From Ilex aquifolium (lineage: Eukaryota > Streptophyta > Magnoliopsida > Aquifoliales > Aquifoliaceae): 64,000 bases of DNA. Shown here in pieces: positions 60,901 to 64,000 of this stretch; position 1 is the stretch's first letter; every line of letters begins with the position of its first letter. A program made the translations under genes and the position numbers. The stretch covers positions 2,801,501 to 2,865,500 of the forward strand of contig OX637394.1 in assembly GCA_951799425.1 (NCBI GenBank), given 5' to 3'. The notes below the pieces were generated by a model, which saw nothing but the letters and a program-made list of their open reading frames with translations, was not told where the DNA came from and did no database searches.

Positions 60901-62404
60901 TGAACTTAACTCGAGGAAGCAGCCCCTGCGAACTCCATGCCAGCAGCCACAGTAAGCATTGTTTAGCATGATTAATATTGTAGAAAAAAGAACATGTTAC
61001 TTCAAGTAGTATGAACAAGCAAACCATCTTTCCTCTCTTTATTGATGTGTAAAGTAATTAGGTTTCACAGGGGGTCATGTGCAGCCGATTTGTTTATTTC
61101 CTCTATTTGGAGTTTACTGGTGGATCTGAACGGAATTTCAATACAATATAGATTATGTGGCTTCGTAGATGGTTTAAAGTAATGTGAGATATTTTGCATG
61201 TTCCTTATGCAGCTCCGTTCTACATATTTGGGTGGGCCATTACTGGTTATTAATCGATTATACAGTTTATGAGACATTAAGTTACCTTATGCTCAATACT
61301 ATTGGAGCTTATCTGATGAATAACTTATCTCATGTAGGACACAGTAACTGGATGTTTAATGGCTAGAGTTGGCAATGTTGACTTGAGGAGGAAGACAAAT
61401 TACCTTATTGTGGACTCAAGTATGATTATGAGGCTTGAATTCTCTTAAACATCTCGTGTGGAAGCATGACTATATGGAACTTCTGTGGTTAGATAGACGG
61501 CCTTCGTATTATAAAAATTCTTGGAAACGAAGGGATATAAACAAAACATAGGATACGGGAACAGAAGAGAAGGATGTATCTAGTCAGTTATGGAGAAGAA
61601 TTTCCGTGGTAGTTGTTTTTTTTCCCGATTATGCTTGGGTTGCAACTTATTTCCCAGATGGGAGCATGCTCAATGGTGAGGTTACCAGATGTGTAATAAT
61701 CTGGTGATTTTTACTTCTCTTATTTGGTTTCACGCCATGCTTTTTGGTACACCAATCAATCCTACGAGTGGAATTATATGTACATTATTTATGGTCTCCT
61801 TACATCTGATATACTTGATGATTAATAAGTCCTACTAAAGAAATACCATTATTGCATTGAATTAATTTAGGTACAGAGAGTAGTTGCAACCTGTCCTCTT
61901 CTTGATGATGTTTATAAGCCATTGCTGCTCCCCATTTATTTTCAATGTTGTGGCTTCTGCACTCCTTGGAAAACATACTGTTATAATTTTTTTTGAACTG
62001 TATACTGTTATAAAATAACAGCAAAAATTCAATTAGTAATTCAATATTAGCTTGTGCTTGATATTATTTTTGGGAAGAGGTGTGACTGCTGCAGGAAATT
62101 GCAATTTTTGTTCTTTATGTCTCGTGGTAAAATGAAAGATGCCCCCTGCTTCCTCTCTCCCTTCTCCCCCCCCCCCCCCCCCCCCCCACCACCCCATGCC
62201 CATATCTTCCACTATAATGTCAGTTTTTAATTTGTATAAGAGAAACCAATCGTTTTTTGGCAATAATTGGGAACAAGTGAATGTTATTATTTCTCATAGA
62301 GTATTCTGTATTCTGGACCAGAAACCACGGCTAAACAAATTGAAGACGCATTCAAAGAGTTCACAGCAAGAGAGGACATTGCAATAGTCTTGATCAGCCA
62401 ATAT
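54959..62404 (+). CDS. VHA-F: V-type proton ATPase subunit F, first three coding exons (3' end outside window)
   Basis: Exons are 54959-55021, 61338-61419 and 62322-62404, with phases in register. They encode MANRVQIRRSSAALIAMITD, then DTVTGCLMARVGNVDLRRKT and NYLIVDS, then KTTAKQIEDAFKEFTAREDI and AIVLISQY. This is the N-terminal 76 residues of the about 130-residue subunit F, part of the V1 central rotor that couples ATP hydrolysis to proton pumping at vacuole and Golgi membranes. The last exon (family ANMIRF...) is not seen in the 1.6 kb after exon 3, so it lies beyond the edge or is lost. Exon 2 has Cys where the family has Phe and Arg where it has the strongly conserved Gly of AGVGN. Intron 1 is 6.3 kb and holds a copia element in antisense. 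Confidence 0.88.
55871..56058 (-). repeat. Copia LTR (3' LTR in element orientation)
   Basis: 188 bases, TGTTAAGTTTGG...CTCTTAACA on the plus strand. It reads identical to the partner at 60512-60699. Confidence 0.93.
56066..59326 (-). CDS. Copia pol region: protease, integrase, reverse transcriptase, RNase H
   Basis: A 1086-codon open frame has Ty1/copia domain order: protease motif DSGASDHMTG, pre-integrase CRLGHPS, integrase with VHSDVWGP, reverse transcriptase with QLDVKNAFLHGDL and YVDDIVITG, and RNase H with SSAEAEYRAMA and CDNQVAIHIA. It belongs to the mobile element and not to the host gene. As a reading frame it looks whole. Confidence 0.93.
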   Translation of the reverse strand: MEPKQDSGLVTITREEYAQFLSQQQAVTSPSTATFAQSGTTSTCLLSSTRSPWIIDSGASDHMTGASSIFSTYQPTSSTRSVTLANGTCSKVSGLGTTHLSSDMSLSSVLFVPQFPFSLLSISKITRSLNCSVTFYPSYCVFQDLKTKRKIGTGHEAGGLYYLDFDSPTRALQTSFSPFQWHCRLGHPSLQNLKRQVPSLSSVSSLPCEACQLNKHHRVSFQSRVNNRVSSPFELVHSDVWGPIKNISSNKYPYFVTFVDDYFRVTWLFLMKARSELFSIFETFRKEIKTQYGCRIRTLRSDNAREYESDPFSAYLSKTGIIHQTSCAYTSPQNGVAERKNRHLLEVTRALLFQMNIPRYFWNNAVLTACHLINRMPSSVLNGQSPYSVLFPSKPLFPLPPKVFGCVCYVHNLGPGFDKLDPRATKCVFLGYSRTQKGYRCYSPSLQRYFTSADVTFEESVPYFSAPSQPLDLDFGSSPVPPCTSDIPLPIVLPSPLPLRVYSRRPRPSTEVPVPSSSPSADPGPSGNLDSLPIALRKGTRSCVTNHPIAHFVSYDALSPVFSCFTSQLATISVPKRLQDALSDPGWRKAMEDEMDALHHNGTWDLVPLPPGKRTVGCRWVYTVKFHPDGSVERLKARLVAKGFTQTYGVDYEETFSPVAKISSVRILISLAANLDWPLFQLDVKNAFLHGDLVEEVYMEQPPGFTAQGEYSKSVCRLKKSLYGLKQSPRAWFGKFSDAVLEFGLLRCQTDHSVFHRQTDAGYVLLVVYVDDIVITGNDSEGIAKLKVFLQDRFHTKDLGKLRYFLGIEVARSKQGICLSQRKYVLDMLEEAGLLGGRPIDVPMDPNQKLLMDDGALFENPGRYRRLVGKLNYLTITRPDISYAVSIVSQFMGCPRVPHWETVTRILRYLKRAPGLGLLYRANGHLRVEGFSDADWAGSPSDRRSTTGYCTFLGGNVVSWKSKKQSVVARSSAEAEYRAMAHTTSELTWLLHFLQEIGLPVQHPLQLFCDNQVAIHIAANPVFHERTKHIEVDCHFIRDKIVGGEITTPFVKSEDQLADMFTKALSRTRLTAICSKLGLYDIYSPA
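59362..59770. repeat. AACCGG-core minisatellite in the copia leader
   Basis: Irregular tandem units are built from CTGAACCGG, GGGCTGGAACCA and CCGGTTTAGCCCAAA. The CTGAACCGG core recurs more than a dozen times in 400 bases. It lies between the pol frame and the element's right LTR. Confidence 0.85.
59990..60470. repeat. (CCA/ACA)n microsatellite in the copia leader
   Basis: CCACCA, CACAAC and CCACGA units predominate. Open frames on both strands across it are Thr/Pro/His-rich or Val/Gly/Cys-rich low-complexity sequence. Confidence 0.8.
60512..60699 (-). repeat. Copia LTR (5' LTR in element orientation)
   Basis: 188 bases, the same sequence as 55871-56058. The primer-binding site lies immediately to its left. 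Confidence 0.93.
62166..62187. repeat. Poly-C tract
   Basis: About 22 consecutive C in intron 2 of the V-ATPase F gene. Its length is likely to be variable and prone to sequencing error. Confidence 0.85.
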
Positions 62405-64000
62405 GTAAGTTCTTCTGTTTACTCTCTATCATGTATTCTCCTCCTTTATGGTCACGTTTGTGTCAATTAGTATGGTTTTATTTGGATAGAGCGGTGTTTG
62501 AGCATACACTAAGTAAGCAGCATGAGCATGGCATCATATAAGTGATTTTTTAGGACTATATTGTATTTTTGTTGTGATACCAAGAAGAAAAAACTTGAAT
62601 GTCTTTGCAGATGAAGCACAGACGCTCTCAAGAAGGTGATGTATCCGTGTCGGACACCGACACTCTACAGACGCTTTCGGACACGTGTCTGATACTCTTT
62701 TATCTGTGTCCATAATTAAATGATAAAATTTTAATTTTGGACACTAGTCCGACACTTCTTTGGTGACGTGTTTTAACACTTCTTTAGGTTTTGTCTATTG
62801 CTAAACAATAAACATGTGTTGACATGTGATTAACAAAGTTTAAAAATTTAACTAGCATGTTTCTGATACTATGAGAGAATATATAATTACCAAGATTAGA
62901 CATTTTAAAATTGTACTCAAAATATAATAATAAAAATAAATGATGCTTTGGTCCAAAAGTTCACACTAGATTACTAAGTATAGTATTTAGCTATCATAAA
63001 ATATGAATAATGTATGATTATCACTATTTTTGCAATAAATTATGTAGTTTTGCCGGGGCGCCCATTGGTCGTACTGCAATTTTGAAAACGTTTGGGATGC
63101 ATTTAGCATTTTCAAAATTTTAGGATCTTCCCCCCGTTGAAATATTGTAAAAGATTAATGGGTATTTATGTATTTTAAATCTGAGGCTTCTGCAAATTTG
63201 GTAGACTTGCAGGTTGAGTAAGGTCCATGTGTCGGCCTCTATGTATTTGGGGACTGTAGAGCTAAAATGAAACTTAAAAAATAATAATAAAATATATATT
63301 TATCTTCACTCCAACAAATCTAACCAAAAAAAAAAGTCACCAACAAAAATTTAAAGTGATCCTAAGTATATGTCCTCACTGTTAGATCTAATAATTCCAA
63401 ATGAAACAAACATTTAATTAAAATTCTAACAAATTTTCATTTATTTTGGGTCACAGTCGATCTCTATAGGCCAGTGACATTCAATTTTCCTTATTTGGAT
63501 ATTTTTAATTAAGTATTACAGTGCTCACAATTTTAATATGATTCATATTTATGTCACAAAATTAATTAAGAATTAGGGTGGTTTAACCTTAATAGATTTG
63601 GGTGATAATGAATGGACCTATTAGATCTATCAAATAAATGATTCGACATGAATGTAGATAAACGCAACACGTTCTTATTAAACATAACTTATACATAGTG
63701 CAAACCTAATAAGATATGAGCATAACTATACACGATTGTAAACATTATTTTATCAGAATTTTCTCTTTTGGTATCCCTTTACTTCTCTCTCTTTAATCTT
63801 TTGTCAATTTGTTTTTGAATTTTATCAGCGTTTATCCAGTACATTTAGTGGATAGCTTTAAACAAAATGAGAAATTCTGTCAGAGCTATTGTGAGAGATA
63901 ACGCATAAGTAGTTTTTTTTATTTCGACAATTTTTGCGAATTTTTTTTTTATTTTCTTAGCAATATAATTAGGGTTATGTTATTATTACTTCTATGTTTT
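62405..64000. other. V-ATPase F intron 3 (open at right edge)
   Basis: AT-rich after a GTAAGT donor. A short GC-mixed patch at 62640-62720 has repeated GTGTC(C/G)GACAC words and looks like transposon sequence. No fourth coding exon can be found before the window ends. Confidence 0.5.

Overview
The window is nuclear DNA of a flowering plant, most likely a dicot. It is AT-rich, with widely spaced intron-containing genes of plant families (LONGIFOLIA/TRM, D27, DUF506) separated by Helitrons, MITEs, tRNA-derived SINEs, Mutator- and hAT-like elements and one Ty1/copia element. I cannot name the species. Layout: (1) 113-2726 (+), 3' end of a LONGIFOLIA/TRM-type gene. (2) 2.7-14 kb, no convincing gene; Harbinger-like and other MITEs, two head-to-tail Helitron copies packed with CCA repeats, SINE pieces, a hAT-like repeat. 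(3) 14256-18112 (-), a complete six-exon D27-family carotenoid isomerase gene; a Mutator-like element has landed exactly on one of its 3' splice sites. (4) 19604-20334 (+), a broken, intron-bearing copy of ribosomal protein S20. (5) 21440-23601 (-), a complete histone H2A.Z gene. (6) 24-41 kb, repeat-dominated: a hAT-like element with a G-rich minisatellite, a 3.7-kb Helitron, a second copy of the hAT-like repeat, a 1-kb Mutator-type foldback element. (7) 41802-43199 (+), a complete DUF506 gene with a TATA box, ABRE-like boxes and upstream ORFs. (8) 43.2-53.5 kb, a second minus-strand Helitron of the same family and a hAT-like MITE. (9) 54959 to the right edge (+), the first three coding exons of V-ATPase subunit F; its 6.3-kb first coding intron holds a young copia element (identical LTRs) in antisense orientation. 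The host genes are unrelated housekeeping, chromatin, hormone-pathway and growth genes; no cluster or operon-like logic is visible. What ties the window together is the way mobile DNA has entered or flanked these genes: a duplicated splice acceptor in D27, a MITE in the H2A.Z intron and another just upstream of its leader, and a retroelement in the V-ATPase intron. Several unrelated elements also carry CCA/TGG-rich tracts. I found no tRNA or rRNA gene, no CRISPR array and no new multi-gene system. All exon boundaries were derived by hand from splice signals, reading phase and family similarity.
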